DNA from: Actinomyces denticolens
GTDB lineage: Bacteria > Actinomycetota > Actinomycetes > Actinomycetales > Actinomycetaceae
Direction of reading: 5' to 3'
NCBI RefSeq assembly: GCF_002072185.1
Contig: NZ_MVIW01000004.1
Span: 1 to 64,000 of the forward strand
DNA: 64,000 bases
Shown: piece after piece, positions 49,312-59,371 of the stretch
Position numbering within the stretch: position 1 is the first letter of the stretch
Layout: every line of letters starts with the position of its first letter
Translations under genes and position numbers: made by a program
Notes under the pieces: model-generated
Database searches by the model: none
Seen by the model: the letters and a program-made list of their open reading frames with translations, nothing else
What the model was told of the DNA's origin: nothing

Positions 49312-50859
49312 ATGACAGACAAGGCGCCCAAGGCCGCTCCAGGTCCGAAGAGCCCTGACTCGGCCGCTGAGGTCACCGCTCCCGACATCAGCGGCGGCGA
49401 GAGGGACGTGCCGGTCGCCGAGCTGTTCCTCTGGCTCTACCGGCTCTTCTACTCCAAGACCCTCGGCCTGACAGTGATCCTCCTGTTCGCCCTGTACGCC
49501 TTCATCGGCTCGCTCCTGCCGCAGGCGACGAAGGAGGTCCTGGCCGATCCGTGGGCCAAGGAGGCCTTCCTCAACGCCAGGCGCCCCGCCCTGGGGCGGA
49601 TGACGACCGCCCTCGACGCCCTGGGCCTCTTCCACGTCTTCACCTCCATCGGCTTCTACGCAGTGGTCTCGCTACTGGCCCTGAGCATCATCGCCTGCAC
49701 GGTCCACCGCATGCCCGAGCTGGTCAAGCGCGAGAGGGAGCCCCGGGTTCATGTCGCCCCCAGGTTCTTCGACAAGGCCCGCTACCGCGCGCGCATCCCC
49801 AGCCCCGACGGTGTCCCGGCCTCCCTGGAGGCGGCCCGTGAGGTCCTGCACGGGGCCCGATGGCGGGTCATCCCGGATGACCGCGACCCGGAGCACTGCC
49901 TCTACGCCGACCGCAACGCGCGCTCGGGCATCGGCACCGTCCTCGCGCACACGGCCTTCGTCCTCATCCTGGGCGCCTTCGTCGTCTCCTCCACCTGGGG
50001 CATCGAGGAGGACCTGACCGTTCCCGTCGGCTCCAGCGTCGAGATCGGCCACGGAACGGGGCTGAGCGTGCGCGCCAACTCCTTCACCGACTCCTACACC
50101 GACACCGGGCAGCCCATGGATTACGTGTCCGACCTGTCCATCCTGCGCGGGGAGGCGGAGGTCGCCCACCAGGAGGTCCGGGTCAACTCACCGCTGTCCG
50201 TCGAGGGCTACCGGCTCCACCAGGCCTCCTACGGCACGTCGGCGGATGTCACCATCGCCGACGCCGCCGGGACCGTCCTCGCCCAGCGCAGCGTGCCGCT
50301 CCAGTGGCAGACCCCGCAGAGGACCGAGGCCTACGGGCGGGTCGATCTGCCCGATGGCAGGGCCGTCTACGTCTTCCTTCCCGCCTCGGGGCAGGCGATG
50401 TCCCAGATCGCGCCGGGAACCGCCGTCTTCGGTCTGGCCCCCGACGGCCACAGCGACCCGCAGGCCGAGCAGCAGGCCGAGGCCGGGACCGCGGCCCGGC
50501 TCGAGGACCTGACCGTCACCTTCGATCGGGAGCGCCAGTACACGGGGCTCACACTCCGGCGGGACCCGGGCACCCCGATCATGTGGGCCGCCTCGGCGCT
50601 GCTGATGATCGGCATGTCGATCACGTTCCTCATGCCCTACCGGCGCCTGTGGGTGCGCGTGGAGCCCGACGAGAAGGGCGCCGGGAGCGTCATCCGCCTC
50701 GGGTCGGTCTCGCGGCTCGACATCACCTTCGAGCGCATGTTCGCCGCGCTCGTCGGGCGCATCGAGGACGCCGTCGCCTCCCCGGAGGGCCCTGAGGACC
50801 CCGATCCCGCCGCCAGTGCCAAGGAGAGCAAGGAGAAGGAGCTCAGCGACCATGAATAA
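49312..50859 (+). CDS. resB: System II cytochrome c synthetase subunit ResB
   Basis: ResB (Ccs1) forms with CcsB the haem handling and ligation complex of System II. The 515-residue protein has three N-terminal helices (about 45-65, 105-130 and 215-240), a large extracytoplasmic domain and a final helix near 425-445. The start is an ATG after GAGGA. Its end overlaps ccsB by eight bases. Confidence 0.92.
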   Translation: MTDKAPKAAPGPKSPDSAAEVTAPDISGGERDVPVAELFLWLYRLFYSKTLGLTVILLFALYAFIGSLLPQATKEVLADPWAKEAFLNARRPALGRMTTALDALGLFHVFTSIGFYAVVSLLALSIIACTVHRMPELVKREREPRVHVAPRFFDKARYRARIPSPDGVPASLEAAREVLHGARWRVIPDDRDPEHCLYADRNARSGIGTVLAHTAFVLILGAFVVSSTWGIEEDLTVPVGSSVEIGHGTGLSVRANSFTDSYTDTGQPMDYVSDLSILRGEAEVAHQEVRVNSPLSVEGYRLHQASYGTSADVTIADAAGTVLAQRSVPLQWQTPQRTEAYGRVDLPDGRAVYVFLPASGQAMSQIAPGTAVFGLAPDGHSDPQAEQQAEAGTAARLEDLTVTFDRERQYTGLTLRRDPGTPIMWAASALLMIGMSITFLMPYRRLWVRVEPDEKGAGSVIRLGSVSRLDITFERMFAALVGRIEDAVASPEGPEDPDPAASAKESKEKELSDHE

Positions 50860-51796
50860 TGTTCTCTCAATCGGCCAGTTCCTCCTGACCTCGGCCATGG
50901 CGATCCTCGGCCTGGCCGTCGTCTGCGATGCCGTCGTCCTCACCGGGCGCGGGGCGCGGGCCCGGGCCATCCCGGCCGCAGCGGGCTCAGGCGGGGGCCG
51001 CGGCGGCCGGTCCCCCGGCAGGGCGGCGGGGAGCCGGGCGAGCCACTCGGCCCATTGGGCGCGCGCCTCACGGCCGGGCCTGCCTAGGGGACTGGCGCTG
51101 TACGCCACCGGCTTCACGGTGATCGCCCTGGCGCTCATCACCGCGTACTTGGCGCTGCGCGCCAGCGCCACCGGGTACAGCCCCTTCGCCAACCAGCATG
51201 AGTTCGCGGTGTCCTTCACCTTCGGCATCCTGCTCATGTACCTCATCGCGGAGTTCCGCTACCGCGTGCGCTGGCTGTCCATCGTGGTCCTCCCCGTGGT
51301 CATCGCCCTGCTCATCTACGCCAACAGCCAGGACAAGGCGATCAAGCCGCTCGTGCCCGCCTTGCGCAACTCCCTCATGCTGACGCTCCACGTGTTCTTC
51401 GCGGTACTGGCCTACGGGGCGGCCTGCGTGTCCTTCGCCGCGGCGATCCTCTACCTCCTCCACCCTCATCTGAAGAGGTTCCGGTCGCTCCCCTCGCGCG
51501 AGGTCCTCGACGACGTCGGCTACAAGGCCGCCACCGCCACCTTCCCGCTGCTGACCATGATGACCGTCCTGGGCGCCGTTTGGGCGAACACCGCGTGGGG
51601 CCGCTACTGGGGCTGGGATCCCAAGGAGACCGCCGCCCTCGTGACCTGGCTCATCTACGGCGCCTACCTGCATGCAAGGGTCACTAGGGGCTGGCAGGGG
51701 TCGCGAAGCGCGTGGCTCCTCGTCCTCGGATTCGGCGCCGTGCTCTTCGCCTACTTCGGGAACCACTTCTTCGGGGGACTGCACTCCTATGGCTGA
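50852..51796 (+). CDS. ccsB: System II cytochrome c synthetase subunit CcsB (CcsA family)
   Basis: The 314-residue membrane protein carries the haem-binding tryptophan-rich motif W-G-R-Y-W-G-W-D-P-K-E-T-A near residue 250 and conserved histidines in L-T-L-H-V-F-F and G-N-H-F-F. A Gly/Arg-rich cytoplasmic insert of about 45 residues follows the first helix. With ResB it attaches haem to NrfH and NrfA. The stop overlaps the next gene by eight bases. Confidence 0.94.
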   Translation: MNNVLSIGQFLLTSAMAILGLAVVCDAVVLTGRGARARAIPAAAGSGGGRGGRSPGRAAGSRASHSAHWARASRPGLPRGLALYATGFTVIALALITAYLALRASATGYSPFANQHEFAVSFTFGILLMYLIAEFRYRVRWLSIVVLPVVIALLIYANSQDKAIKPLVPALRNSLMLTLHVFFAVLAYGAACVSFAAAILYLLHPHLKRFRSLPSREVLDDVGYKAATATFPLLTMMTVLGAVWANTAWGRYWGWDPKETAALVTWLIYGAYLHARVTRGWQGSRSAWLLVLGFGAVLFAYFGNHFFGGLHSYG

Positions 51797-52490
51797 CAGT
51801 GAGGTCAGGGACGACGAGGCCCTCCTGGACGAGTGCGGGGCGAGCCCCGCCCTGTCGATGGCGCCCGATGCCGGGGGAGGGGATGCCGAGCCGGGCCCCC
51901 GCCGTGTCCCCATGTGGCTGAGCAACATCCTCGTCCTGGCCGTGGCCACGGCGCTCATCCTGGGCGGCGTGTGGCTGACGGGCTCGTGGCGAGCCCAGGG
52001 CCCCACCGCCGAGGCCTCCGGCCAGGGGGACGGAGGGGTGACGATGCTGTCCACGGACGCCCCCGGCGCCGCCCCCCAGGTGGGCCAGGAGGCCCCCGCA
52101 TTCAGCGCCACGGATATCAACGGCCGCCCGGTGGACCTGACCGAACTGCGCGGCAGGCCCGTGTGGCTGCTCTTCGGCGCCACCTGGTGCGCCGAGTGCC
52201 GCACCGAGGCGCTGGACATCCAGGCGATCTCGGAGGAGTACGCCGAGCGGCTGACGGTGGTCGCCGTCCACGTTCAGGACAGCCCCCGGACCGTCGCCGA
52301 CTACGTCCAGCGCCTGGGACTCACGCACCCCACCGTGGTGGACTCCGATGACACGATCTCCTCGGCGTACGGCGTCTACGGGATCCCCTCCCACTGGTTC
52401 ATCGACGCCAACGGCACGATCGCCGCCACGAGGGTCGGCGCGATGTCCCCCGCCCAGATGCGCGAGCAGGTGCAAGCGCTCACGGGCTAG
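51789..52490 (+). CDS. ResA-like membrane-anchored thioredoxin
   Basis: The 233-residue protein has one helix (about 44-66) and an extracytoplasmic thioredoxin/AhpC-TSA fold with W-C-A-E-C (Cys133, Cys136), then Y-G-V-Y-G-I-P-S-H-W-F-I. ResA proteins reduce apocytochrome c cysteines before haem ligation, using electrons from CcdA. It closes the nrf operon; 195 bases separate it from rplU. Confidence 0.9.
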   Translation: MADSEVRDDEALLDECGASPALSMAPDAGGGDAEPGPRRVPMWLSNILVLAVATALILGGVWLTGSWRAQGPTAEASGQGDGGVTMLSTDAPGAAPQVGQEAPAFSATDINGRPVDLTELRGRPVWLLFGATWCAECRTEALDIQAISEEYAERLTVVAVHVQDSPRTVADYVQRLGLTHPTVVDSDDTISSAYGVYGIPSHWFIDANGTIAATRVGAMSPAQMREQVQALTG

Positions 52491-52547
52491 TCGTGCAGCC
52501 GGTCGCCGCTCCGTGCCGAAGAACACAGGCTCGTCGCGGCCATGGGC

Positions 52548-52577
52548 TTGGAGCCCCGGGAGCCTTTCACCTAAAGT
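52548..52577 (+). promoter_or_regulatory. candidate promoter of rplU-rpmA-obg
   Basis: TTGGAG (52548-52553) and TAAAGT (52572-52577) are separated by 18 bases, giving a leader of about 100 bases before rplU. A promoter is needed here because the nrf module separates rplU from rne. Confidence 0.5.
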
Positions 52578-52685
52578 AGTCAGCCGGTGCGTGTCGCACC
52601 GTTTGCCCAGGAGAGCGCCCTCCCGGTGCGGGCCGGTCCGGCCCACCGGAGGCGCTCCGCAGATTCGGAAGAGATGAGCATTCCC

Positions 52686-52994
52686 GTGGTCTACGCGATC
52701 GTCAAGGCTGGTGGCCGTCAGGAGAAGGTCTCCGTCGGCGACGTCGTGGTTGTCGACAAGCTTGCCGGTGAGATCGGCGACGAGGTCACTCTCGCCCCCG
52801 TCATGCTGGTCGATGGCGACAAGGTGACCGCCTCCGCCGCCGACCTTGCCAAGTCCTCCGTCACGGCTGAGATCGTCGGCGACGAGAAGGGCCCCAAGAT
52901 CAACATCCTCAAGTTCAAGAACAAGACCGGCTTCCGCAAGCGCCAGGGCCACCGGGCCCAGCTCACGGCCGTCAAGATCACCGCGATCAAGTGA
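52686..52994 (+). CDS. rplU: 50S ribosomal protein L21
   Basis: L21 is a 50S subunit protein. The GTG at 52686 gives [14 protein letters not shown], the standard family start, and 102 residues, the usual length. A GGAAGAG lies at 52667-52673. An in-frame ATG at 52674 directly abuts that sequence, so it is less suitable. The C-terminal R-K-R-Q-G-H-R motif is present. rpmA follows in 51 bases. Confidence 0.95.
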   Translation: MVYAIVKAGGRQEKVSVGDVVVVDKLAGEIGDEVTLAPVMLVDGDKVTASAADLAKSSVTAEIVGDEKGPKINILKFKNKTGFRKRQGHRAQLTAVKITAIK

Positions 52995-53045
52995 CGCCCG
53001 GCGCCACCGAAGAATCGCACCAGTCAAGAGAGAGAGAAGCCTGAG

Positions 53046-53303
53046 ATGGCACACAAGAAGGGTCTTGGTTCCTCCCGCAACGGCCGTGACTCGAACGCCC
53101 AGCGCCTCGGCGTCAAGCGCTACGGCGGCCAGTTCGTCAAGGCCGGCGAGATCATCGTCCGCCAGCGCGGCACCCACTTCCACCCCGGCAACAACGTGGG
53201 CCGTGGCAATGACGACACGCTGTTCGCCACCGCCGCCGGCAACGTCGAGTTCGGCACCCACCGCGGCCGCCGGGTCGTCAACGTCGTGCTCCCCGAGGCC
53301 TGA
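53046..53303 (+). CDS. rpmA: 50S ribosomal protein L27
   Basis: The 85-residue protein begins [16 protein letters not shown], so no N-terminal cleavage peptide is present, unlike in Firmicutes. The N-terminus reaches the peptidyl transferase centre. An AGAGAGAAG leader precedes the ATG. It is co-transcribed with rplU. Confidence 0.97.
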   Translation: MAHKKGLGSSRNGRDSNAQRLGVKRYGGQFVKAGEIIVRQRGTHFHPGNNVGRGNDDTLFATAAGNVEFGTHRGRRVVNVVLPEA

Positions 53304-53324
53304 GCCTCGCGCACCCGGACTCTC

Positions 53325-53358
53325 GCGAGGGCGAACGGCTTGGGCCGTCCGCCCTCGC
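53325..53358 (+). terminator. strong hairpin between rpmA and obg
   Basis: Positions 53325-53339 pair with 53344-53358 at 14 of 15 positions around a TTGG loop. It may end or attenuate the rplU-rpmA message before obg. Confidence 0.55.
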
Positions 53359-53435
53359 GCTGTTCCCAGGGCCGGGCCCGGGCGCCCCGGCCCGGCCCCC
53401 CCCGTCCCACTCGGCCCAATCCATGAGGAGAGACC

Positions 53436-55037
53436 ATGCCCAGCTTCATCGACCGAGTGGTCCTCCACGTCGCCGGGGGCGACGGCGGCGACGGCTGCAC
53501 CTCCATCCACCGGGAGAAGTTCAAGCCGCTGGCCGGCCCCGACGGCGGCGACGGCGGGCACGGCGGTGACGTCATCCTCGCCGTCGACCCCCGGACCACC
53601 ACCCTGCTCAGCTACCATCGCGCCCCGCACCGCAGCGCCGGGAAGGGCAGCCCGGGCATGGGCGATTGGCGTCGCGGCGTCGACGGCAAGGACGTCATCC
53701 TGCCCGTTCCCGAGGGCACGGTGGTCAAGGACGACGAGGGGCGGGTCCTGGCCGACCTCGTGGGCGCGGACGCGCGTGTCGTCGTCGCCCGGGGCGGAAC
53801 CGGCGGGCGCGGCAACTTCTCCCTGGCCTCCTCCAAGCGCCGTGCCCCCGGCTTCCACCTCCTGGGCGAGCCCGGACAGGTCCGCGACATCACCCTGGAG
53901 CTCAAGACCATCGCCGACGTCGCCCTGGTCGGTTACCCCAGCGCCGGCAAGTCCTCCCTCATCGCCGCCATGAGCGCGGCCCGTCCCAAGATCGCCGACT
54001 ACCCCTTCACCACCCTCGTGCCGAATCTCGGCGTCGTGGAGGCGGGCCAGACCCGCTACACGATTGCCGACGTCCCCGGCCTCATCCCGGGCGCCAGTGA
54101 GGGCAAGGGCCTGGGTCTGGAGTTCCTGCGGCATATCGAGCGCTGCGCCGTCATCGTGCACGTCCTGGACTGCGCGACCCTGGAGCCCGGCCGTGATCCG
54201 CTGAGCGACCTGGACACCATCGAGGCCGAGCTGGCCGCCTACTCCGAGCGCCTCGGCGACGAGAACGACCCGGTCCTCACCGGTCGCGTGCCGCTGATGG
54301 AGCGGCCCCGCGTCGTCGTTCTCAACAAGGCCGATGTCCCCGACGCCGCCGAGCTCGCCGAGTTCGTCACCGACGACATCGCCGCCCGGGGGCTGCCGGT
54401 GCTCACGATCTCCGCCGTTGCCCGCACCGGCCTGCGCGAGCTCTCGTTCGCCCTGGCCGAGCGCGTGCGCGCCGCCAGGCGGGCCCGGCCCGTCTCCGCC
54501 GAGCGGATCGCCGAGGAGGCCGAGGCCGCCCGCCCCGTCATCCGGCCGACTGCCGTCGGACGGCGCGGCAAGGAGGACATCGCCGTCGTGCGGCCCATCA
54601 ATCATCCCACCGAGGGGCGGGTGTTCCAGGTGAGGGGGGACAAGCCCGAGCGCTGGATCCTCCAGACCGATTTCTCCAACAACGAGGCGATCGGCTACCT
54701 CGCCGACCGGCTCGCCGCCGGGGGAGTCGAGGACCTGCTCGTCAAGGCCGGTGCGCGCGCCGGGGACGCCGTGCTCATCGGCGAGGTCGACGGCGGCGTC
54801 CTGTTCACCTGGGAGCCCACCATGACCACCGGCGCCGAACTCCTGGGGGCGCGGGGGACCGACACGCGCGTCGAGGACTACCACCGGCGCACCAACGCCG
54901 AGCGCCGCGTGCGCTACCACGAGCGCATGGACGCCAAGGAGGCCGCCCGCCAGGAGCTGCGGGACGAGGCCGCCGAGGGCATCTGGACCGACGCCTCCTC
55001 CTGGGGGCGCGGGGATGAGGATGGGGCGGACTCATGA
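53436..55037 (+). CDS. obgE: GTPase ObgE/CgtA
   Basis: Obg is an essential GTPase in 50S assembly and stress response. The 533-residue protein has the glycine-rich Obg domain (about 1-160, with [12 protein letters not shown]), a G domain with G1 G-Y-P-S-A-G-K-S-S near 166, D-V-P-G-L-I-P-G-A and N-K-A-D, and a C-terminal OCT domain (about 350-430). An extra charged tail of about 80 residues is common in actinobacteria. The stop overlaps the proB start by four bases. Confidence 0.96.
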   Translation: MPSFIDRVVLHVAGGDGGDGCTSIHREKFKPLAGPDGGDGGHGGDVILAVDPRTTTLLSYHRAPHRSAGKGSPGMGDWRRGVDGKDVILPVPEGTVVKDDEGRVLADLVGADARVVVARGGTGGRGNFSLASSKRRAPGFHLLGEPGQVRDITLELKTIADVALVGYPSAGKSSLIAAMSAARPKIADYPFTTLVPNLGVVEAGQTRYTIADVPGLIPGASEGKGLGLEFLRHIERCAVIVHVLDCATLEPGRDPLSDLDTIEAELAAYSERLGDENDPVLTGRVPLMERPRVVVLNKADVPDAAELAEFVTDDIAARGLPVLTISAVARTGLRELSFALAERVRAARRARPVSAERIAEEAEAARPVIRPTAVGRRGKEDIAVVRPINHPTEGRVFQVRGDKPERWILQTDFSNNEAIGYLADRLAAGGVEDLLVKAGARAGDAVLIGEVDGGVLFTWEPTMTTGAELLGARGTDTRVEDYHRRTNAERRVRYHERMDAKEAARQELRDEAAEGIWTDASSWGRGDEDGADS

Positions 55038-56164
55038 GCGCGCGCCCCGCCGCGCTGCCCGAGGGATCCCGCGTCGTCATCAAAGTGGGTTCCTCCTCCC
55101 TGACCCGCGATGACGGCGGCCTCGACCTCAACCGCATCGACGTGCTCGCCAGGCTCGTGGGGGGCATGAGGCGGCGCGGTCACGACGTCGTGCTCGTGTC
55201 CTCCGGCGCGGTCGCGGCGGGCCTGCCCCCGCTGGGGATCGAGAGCCGCCCCGATGACCTCAGCATGCTGGCCGCCGCGGCCTCCGTGGGCCAGAGCCAC
55301 CTCATGGCCCGCTGGCAGGCGGCGATGAGCAACTACGGGGTGGTCGTCGCCCAGGTGCTCCTCACCGCGCAGGACGTGGCCGTGCGCAGTCACTACCGGA
55401 CCGTGCGCGCCACCTTCGACGCACTGCTCGACCTGGGCACGGTGCCGATCATCAATGAGAACGACGCCGTGGCCACCACGGAGTTCAACCTGGGGGACAA
55501 CGACCACCTGGCCGCGCTCGTCGCCCACCTGGTGACGGCGGACGTCCTCATCCTCCTCACGGATGTGGACGGCATGTGGACCGCCCGGCCCGGGACGCCC
55601 GGTGCCACGCCCATCCGCTACATCCCCGGCGGCAGGAGCTTGGAGGACGTCGATGTCACCGGCTCGGGATCGGCCCTGGGCACCGGTGGGATGCGCACGA
55701 AGGCCCAGGCCGCGACCATCGCCTGCGCCTCGGGGACCGCCACCATCATCGCGTCGGCGGATGATGCCGCCCGATTGCTCTCACCCGGGGGAGTGCCGAC
55801 CGACCTCGGCACATGGTTCGAGCCCACCGGCCCCCACCGTCCCAGCAGGCGGTTGTGGATGGCCCACGCCTCCCGCGTCGAGGGCCGTGTGCTCGTCGAC
55901 GCAGGGGCCGACCACGCCCTCACCGCGGGCAAGAAGTCGCTCCTCCTGCCCGGCGTGGTGGGTGTCGACGGCGAGTTCGAGTCCGGCGCCGTCGTCGAGA
56001 TCGTCGGGCCGAGGGGCCCCGTGGCCCGGGGGATCTGCCGCTACGCCTCTGCGGAGATCGAGGAGGTCCTCGACGCCCGCGGCGGCGGGGCGCCGATGCC
56101 CGACCACCTCGCGCCCGTCGTGCACCGCGACGACCTGGCGGAGCTCCCGCGCCTGGCGGGCTGA
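55034..56164 (+). CDS. proB: glutamate 5-kinase
   Basis: ProB phosphorylates glutamate in the first step of proline synthesis. The 376-residue protein has an amino acid kinase domain ([31 protein letters not shown]) and a C-terminal PUA domain (about 285-370). proA lies 1.1 kb downstream on the same strand, with a lipoprotein gene on the opposite strand in between. Confidence 0.96.
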   Translation: MSARPAALPEGSRVVIKVGSSSLTRDDGGLDLNRIDVLARLVGGMRRRGHDVVLVSSGAVAAGLPPLGIESRPDDLSMLAAAASVGQSHLMARWQAAMSNYGVVVAQVLLTAQDVAVRSHYRTVRATFDALLDLGTVPIINENDAVATTEFNLGDNDHLAALVAHLVTADVLILLTDVDGMWTARPGTPGATPIRYIPGGRSLEDVDVTGSGSALGTGGMRTKAQAATIACASGTATIIASADDAARLLSPGGVPTDLGTWFEPTGPHRPSRRLWMAHASRVEGRVLVDAGADHALTAGKKSLLLPGVVGVDGEFESGAVVEIVGPRGPVARGICRYASAEIEEVLDARGGGAPMPDHLAPVVHRDDLAELPRLAG

Positions 56165-56165
56165 A

Positions 56166-56849
56166 TCACTGCTGAGCCTTCCGGATCAGAGTGAGGGTGC
56201 CCTCGGAGCGCTCCAGGACGATGGAGCCATCGGCCGAGCGGGTGATGGAGCGCGCCACGAAGAGGCTCCCATCGCGGTTCGTGATCGTGTAGCCGCGCGA
56301 GTCCTGGCCGATCTCCCAGCCGTCGTACTCCGGCAGGCAGGGCGCGGGCGCACTGGCCACGGCGGAGCCGACATAGGTGTGGTCGGCGTTGAACGTGGCC
56401 TCGAGCCCGACGCACTCGGGAGCGGACGCCTGGGAGATCGTGAAGGTGGCGCCGCTGAGCGCGGACTCCAGCGCGCCCTTCTCCGAGCTGATCGAGGCCT
56501 CCGTCGACGCGCGGTTCTCCGTGGCCCGGGCGGAGGGGACCGGTGATGCCTGCTCGGTGGGGGAGGGGCGGGTGGCGGCGCTTTCGGGGCTCGCGCCGGT
56601 GCCCACCGAGGTCGGGGTCGTCTCAGGCTGGATCGACGCCGGCGCGTGGCCGGCGCCCGTGGCCCGGTCGGGCTCGATGGCGAGGCCGCCGCCGGCGGCG
56701 CCCGGGGGGACGACGATCGTCGGTTCCGGGGAGACCGAGGCCCCGCCGGGGCGCCCGCCATCATCGGCCGGCGCGCTCTGGCAGGCGGCCAGCGGCGCGA
56801 GGATCGCGAGCGCCAGGGCGCCGAGCGGGGCGCGAAGGCGAGGTCTCAT
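56166..56849 (-). CDS. putative secreted lipoprotein
   Basis: The 227-residue protein starts at an ATG behind GAGGAG and has a lipoprotein signal ending L-A-A-C near residue 22. A long Pro/Ser/Thr-rich linker (about 25-130) precedes a compact C-terminal domain of about 90 residues, which contains two cysteines and the pattern G-W-E-I-G-Q-D-S-R-G-Y-T-I-T. That part resembles a META/heat-shock-like small beta domain, but I do not recognise the family. It is antisense to the proB-proA direction and leaves one base after the proB stop. Confidence 0.75.
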   Translation of the reverse strand: MRPRLRAPLGALALAILAPLAACQSAPADDGGRPGGASVSPEPTIVVPPGAAGGGLAIEPDRATGAGHAPASIQPETTPTSVGTGASPESAATRPSPTEQASPVPSARATENRASTEASISSEKGALESALSGATFTISQASAPECVGLEATFNADHTYVGSAVASAPAPCLPEYDGWEIGQDSRGYTITNRDGSLFVARSITRSADGSIVLERSEGTLTLIRKAQQ

Positions 56850-57240
56850 GTGCTGACTCCTCGAGAGACTGGGTACCGCGCCCATCGCACCGTGAGCGGT
56901 GCCGACGGCACGGGGCGGGGGCACCGGAAGGCGCCGGAACTGCCACGACGTGACCAGGCGTTGTTGGAGTTTACCGCGATGAGGGGATCGTGCCCAGGGC
57001 GAGGATGGTGACGGCGACGCCGCCGCGGATGGAGCGCATGGGGACCTCATCGGGAAGGATCGGATAGGTGACAGCCACCACGGTATGGAGTGAGGTGGGT
57101 TGTGAACAGCAATTTCTTCTCCTTTCTCGTCCACTGAGACACGGACTGGGCCCGCTGGAGGCGCCCGCGGTCAGGATGCGGCCCTCTCACTCCCTGTTCC
57201 CCCGATACGTGAACCTCCCCGCGGACCGTAGGCTGGCCGC
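56850..57240. other. 391-bp region between the lipoprotein gene and proA
   Basis: Both genes are read outward from this gap. An AT-richer patch lies at about 57105-57135. A TAGGCT -10 element for proA lies at the right edge. Nothing else is recognisable. Confidence 0.45.
57229..57234 (+). promoter_or_regulatory. putative -10 of a leaderless proA promoter
   Basis: TAGGCT ends six bases before the proA ATG, and no Shine-Dalgarno sequence is present. Confidence 0.5.
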
Positions 57241-58587
57241 ATGACGACGACGCGGTCCGCCCCGCCCAGCACCAGTGCCGCCCATGCCCCATCGGCCCAG
57301 CCCGACGCCCATGCCCTCGTCCGCGAGACGGGCCTGGCGGCGCGGGCGGCCCAGCGCGAGTTCGCCGGGGCGACCCGGGCGGTCAAGGACGCCGCCCTGC
57401 TCTCCATGGCCTCCGCCCTGCGCGCCCGGAGCGGGAGCATCCGCGCGGCCAACGAGGATGACCTGGCCGCCGCCCGCGAGGCCGGCATGAAGGAAGGGCT
57501 CGTCGACCGCCTGGCCCTCGATCAGGCCCGGATCGAGCGGATCGCCGCATCCGTGGAGGAGATCGCCGCCCTGCCCGATCCCGTCGGCCAGGTCGTCGAC
57601 GGCTCCGTCATGCCCAACGGGCTGCGCGTGCGCAGGCTCCGCGTCCCCATGGGCGTCGTCGGCATGATCTACGAGGCCCGGCCCAATGTCACCGTGGACG
57701 TCGCCGCGCTCGCCGTGAAGTCGGGCAACGCCGTCGTCCTGCGCGGCGGCAGCGCCGCCGGGCGGAGCAACGCCGCGATCGTCGCCGCGCTCCGGGCCTC
57801 CCTCGCCTCCCAGGGCCTGCCCGCTGACCTCGTGACCACCATCGACCCCGCCGGGCGGGAGGGCGCTCAGGCGCTCATGCGCGCCCGCGGCCTCATCGAC
57901 GTGCTCGTGCCCAGAGGCGGCGCCGGCCTCATCCGCGCCGTCGTCGAGAACTCCTCCGTCCCGGTCATCGAGACCGGCTCGGGCAACTGCCACGTGTACG
58001 TCGACGCCAGCGCCGACCTCGCGGCGGCCGTGGGCATCATCGTCAACGCCAAGACCCAGCGCGTCGGGGTGTGCAACGCCGCCGAGACCCTGCTCGTCCA
58101 CCAGGACGTCGCCCGGGAGTACCTCCCCGCCGCCGCCCGGGCCCTCTGGGAGCGCGGGACCATCCTTCACGCCGACGACGCCTCCCGCGCCGTCCTGGCC
58201 GATCCCGCCGTCGAGGCGGGCATGGAGCGCCTCCTCGTCGCGGCGGTCGAGGAGGACTGGGAAACGGAGTACGGCTCCCTGGACCTCGCCGTGCGGGTCG
58301 TCGACGGCCTCGAGGCGGCGATCAGCCACATCCGCCGCTACACCACCGGTCATACCGAGGCGGTACTCGCCCAGGACGTGGCGGTCGTCAACCGCTTCAT
58401 CGCCGGCATGGACAGCGCCGCCGTCATGGTCAACGCCTCCACGCGCTTCACCGATGGCGGCCAGCTCGGCCTGGGCGCCGAGCTCGGCATCTCGACCCAG
58501 AAGCTCCACGCCCGCGGACCCATGGGCCTGGCCGATCTGACGACGACGACGTGGGTCGTCGAGGGCGATGGGCACGTGAGGCCCTGA
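57241..58587 (+). CDS. proA: gamma-glutamyl phosphate reductase
   Basis: ProA reduces glutamyl phosphate to glutamate semialdehyde in proline synthesis. The 448-residue aldehyde dehydrogenase-like enzyme has the catalytic cysteine in [10 protein letters not shown] near residue 279 and the N-terminal [20 protein letters not shown] region. About 30 extra residues precede the core. It is separated from proB by an opposing gene and appears to have its own leaderless promoter. Confidence 0.96.
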   Translation: MTTTRSAPPSTSAAHAPSAQPDAHALVRETGLAARAAQREFAGATRAVKDAALLSMASALRARSGSIRAANEDDLAAAREAGMKEGLVDRLALDQARIERIAASVEEIAALPDPVGQVVDGSVMPNGLRVRRLRVPMGVVGMIYEARPNVTVDVAALAVKSGNAVVLRGGSAAGRSNAAIVAALRASLASQGLPADLVTTIDPAGREGAQALMRARGLIDVLVPRGGAGLIRAVVENSSVPVIETGSGNCHVYVDASADLAAAVGIIVNAKTQRVGVCNAAETLLVHQDVAREYLPAAARALWERGTILHADDASRAVLADPAVEAGMERLLVAAVEEDWETEYGSLDLAVRVVDGLEAAISHIRRYTTGHTEAVLAQDVAVVNRFIAGMDSAAVMVNASTRFTDGGQLGLGAELGISTQKLHARGPMGLADLTTTTWVVEGDGHVRP

Positions 58588-58594
58588 GGCGCCC

Positions 58595-59371
58595 TCACAC
58601 CGTGATGACCTCGATGCCGGCCCGCCGCAGGGGCTCGAGCTGCTCAGGGGCGGCGCCCGAGTCGGTCAGCAGCGCGTCGACGCGGTCGGCCCGGCAGATC
58701 AGCGCGAAGGCCGCCGTGCCCAGTTTCGTGTGGTCGGTGACGACGACGACCCTGCGCGCGCAGCGCACGAAGGCGGCGCCGACCGCGGCCTCGCCCTCGT
58801 GCTGCGCGTAGGCCCCCCTGGCATCGATCCCCTCGACGCCGAGGAACAGCGTGCCGATGGTGATCTGGGGGAGGATGAGCTCGGCCAGTGGGCCGGTGAG
58901 CTCGTAGGAGCGAGCGCGTGCCACGCCGCCGGTGACCACCACGCGCACGCCCTGGCGCACGGTGAGCTCGGAGGCGATGTTCACCGCGTTGGTCACCACC
59001 GTCACCGGCTGCTCGGGATCGGAGGCGCCCTCCAGGAGGGCGATCTCGCGGGCCACCTCCGTCGTCGTGGTCCCGCCGTTGAGGCCGACCGTGCCCCCGG
59101 CGGGCACCATGCCCGCCGCAGCGCGGGCGATCCGGGTCTTCTCATCGGACATCCGGGAGTTGCGGTAGCGCAGGGGGAGCTGCGCCGAGGTCGGATTGGC
59201 CGAGGCACCGCCGCGCGTGCGGGTCAGGAGCTGCTGGTTCGCGAGCAGATCGAGGTCGCGCCGTGCCGTGGCCGCTGAGACGCCGAGGCGCGAGACGATG
59301 TCGTCGATGTGGACTCCGCCCTCCTCGACGACGATCCCCAGGATCGCGGAGAGTCGTTCATGCCTGGACAT
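58595..59371 (-). CDS. DeoR-family transcriptional regulator
   Basis: The 258-residue regulator has an N-terminal helix-turn-helix (about 6-58, with S-R-L-G-V-S-A-A-T-A-R-R-D-L) and a DeoR sensor domain with G-L-N-G-G-T-T-T-T-E-V-A and V-V-V-T-D-H-T-K-L-G. Relatives sense phosphorylated sugars. The ATG at 59371 follows GAGGAGGA; longer upstream reading is unlikely. No sugar transport or catabolic gene is adjacent, so its target is not evident. Confidence 0.9.
   Translation of the reverse strand: MSRHERLSAILGIVVEEGGVHIDDIVSRLGVSAATARRDLDLLANQQLLTRTRGGASANPTSAQLPLRYRNSRMSDEKTRIARAAAGMVPAGGTVGLNGGTTTTEVAREIALLEGASDPEQPVTVVTNAVNIASELTVRQGVRVVVTGGVARARSYELTGPLAELILPQITIGTLFLGVEGIDARGAYAQHEGEAAVGAAFVRCARRVVVVTDHTKLGTAAFALICRADRVDALLTDSGAAPEQLEPLRRAGIEVITV

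Noticed and set aside
51684-54920. 1078-residue open frame on the minus strand
   Set aside because: It is antisense to ccsB, the thioredoxin gene, rplU, rpmA and obg, all clear families. Long open antisense frames are expected at this GC content.
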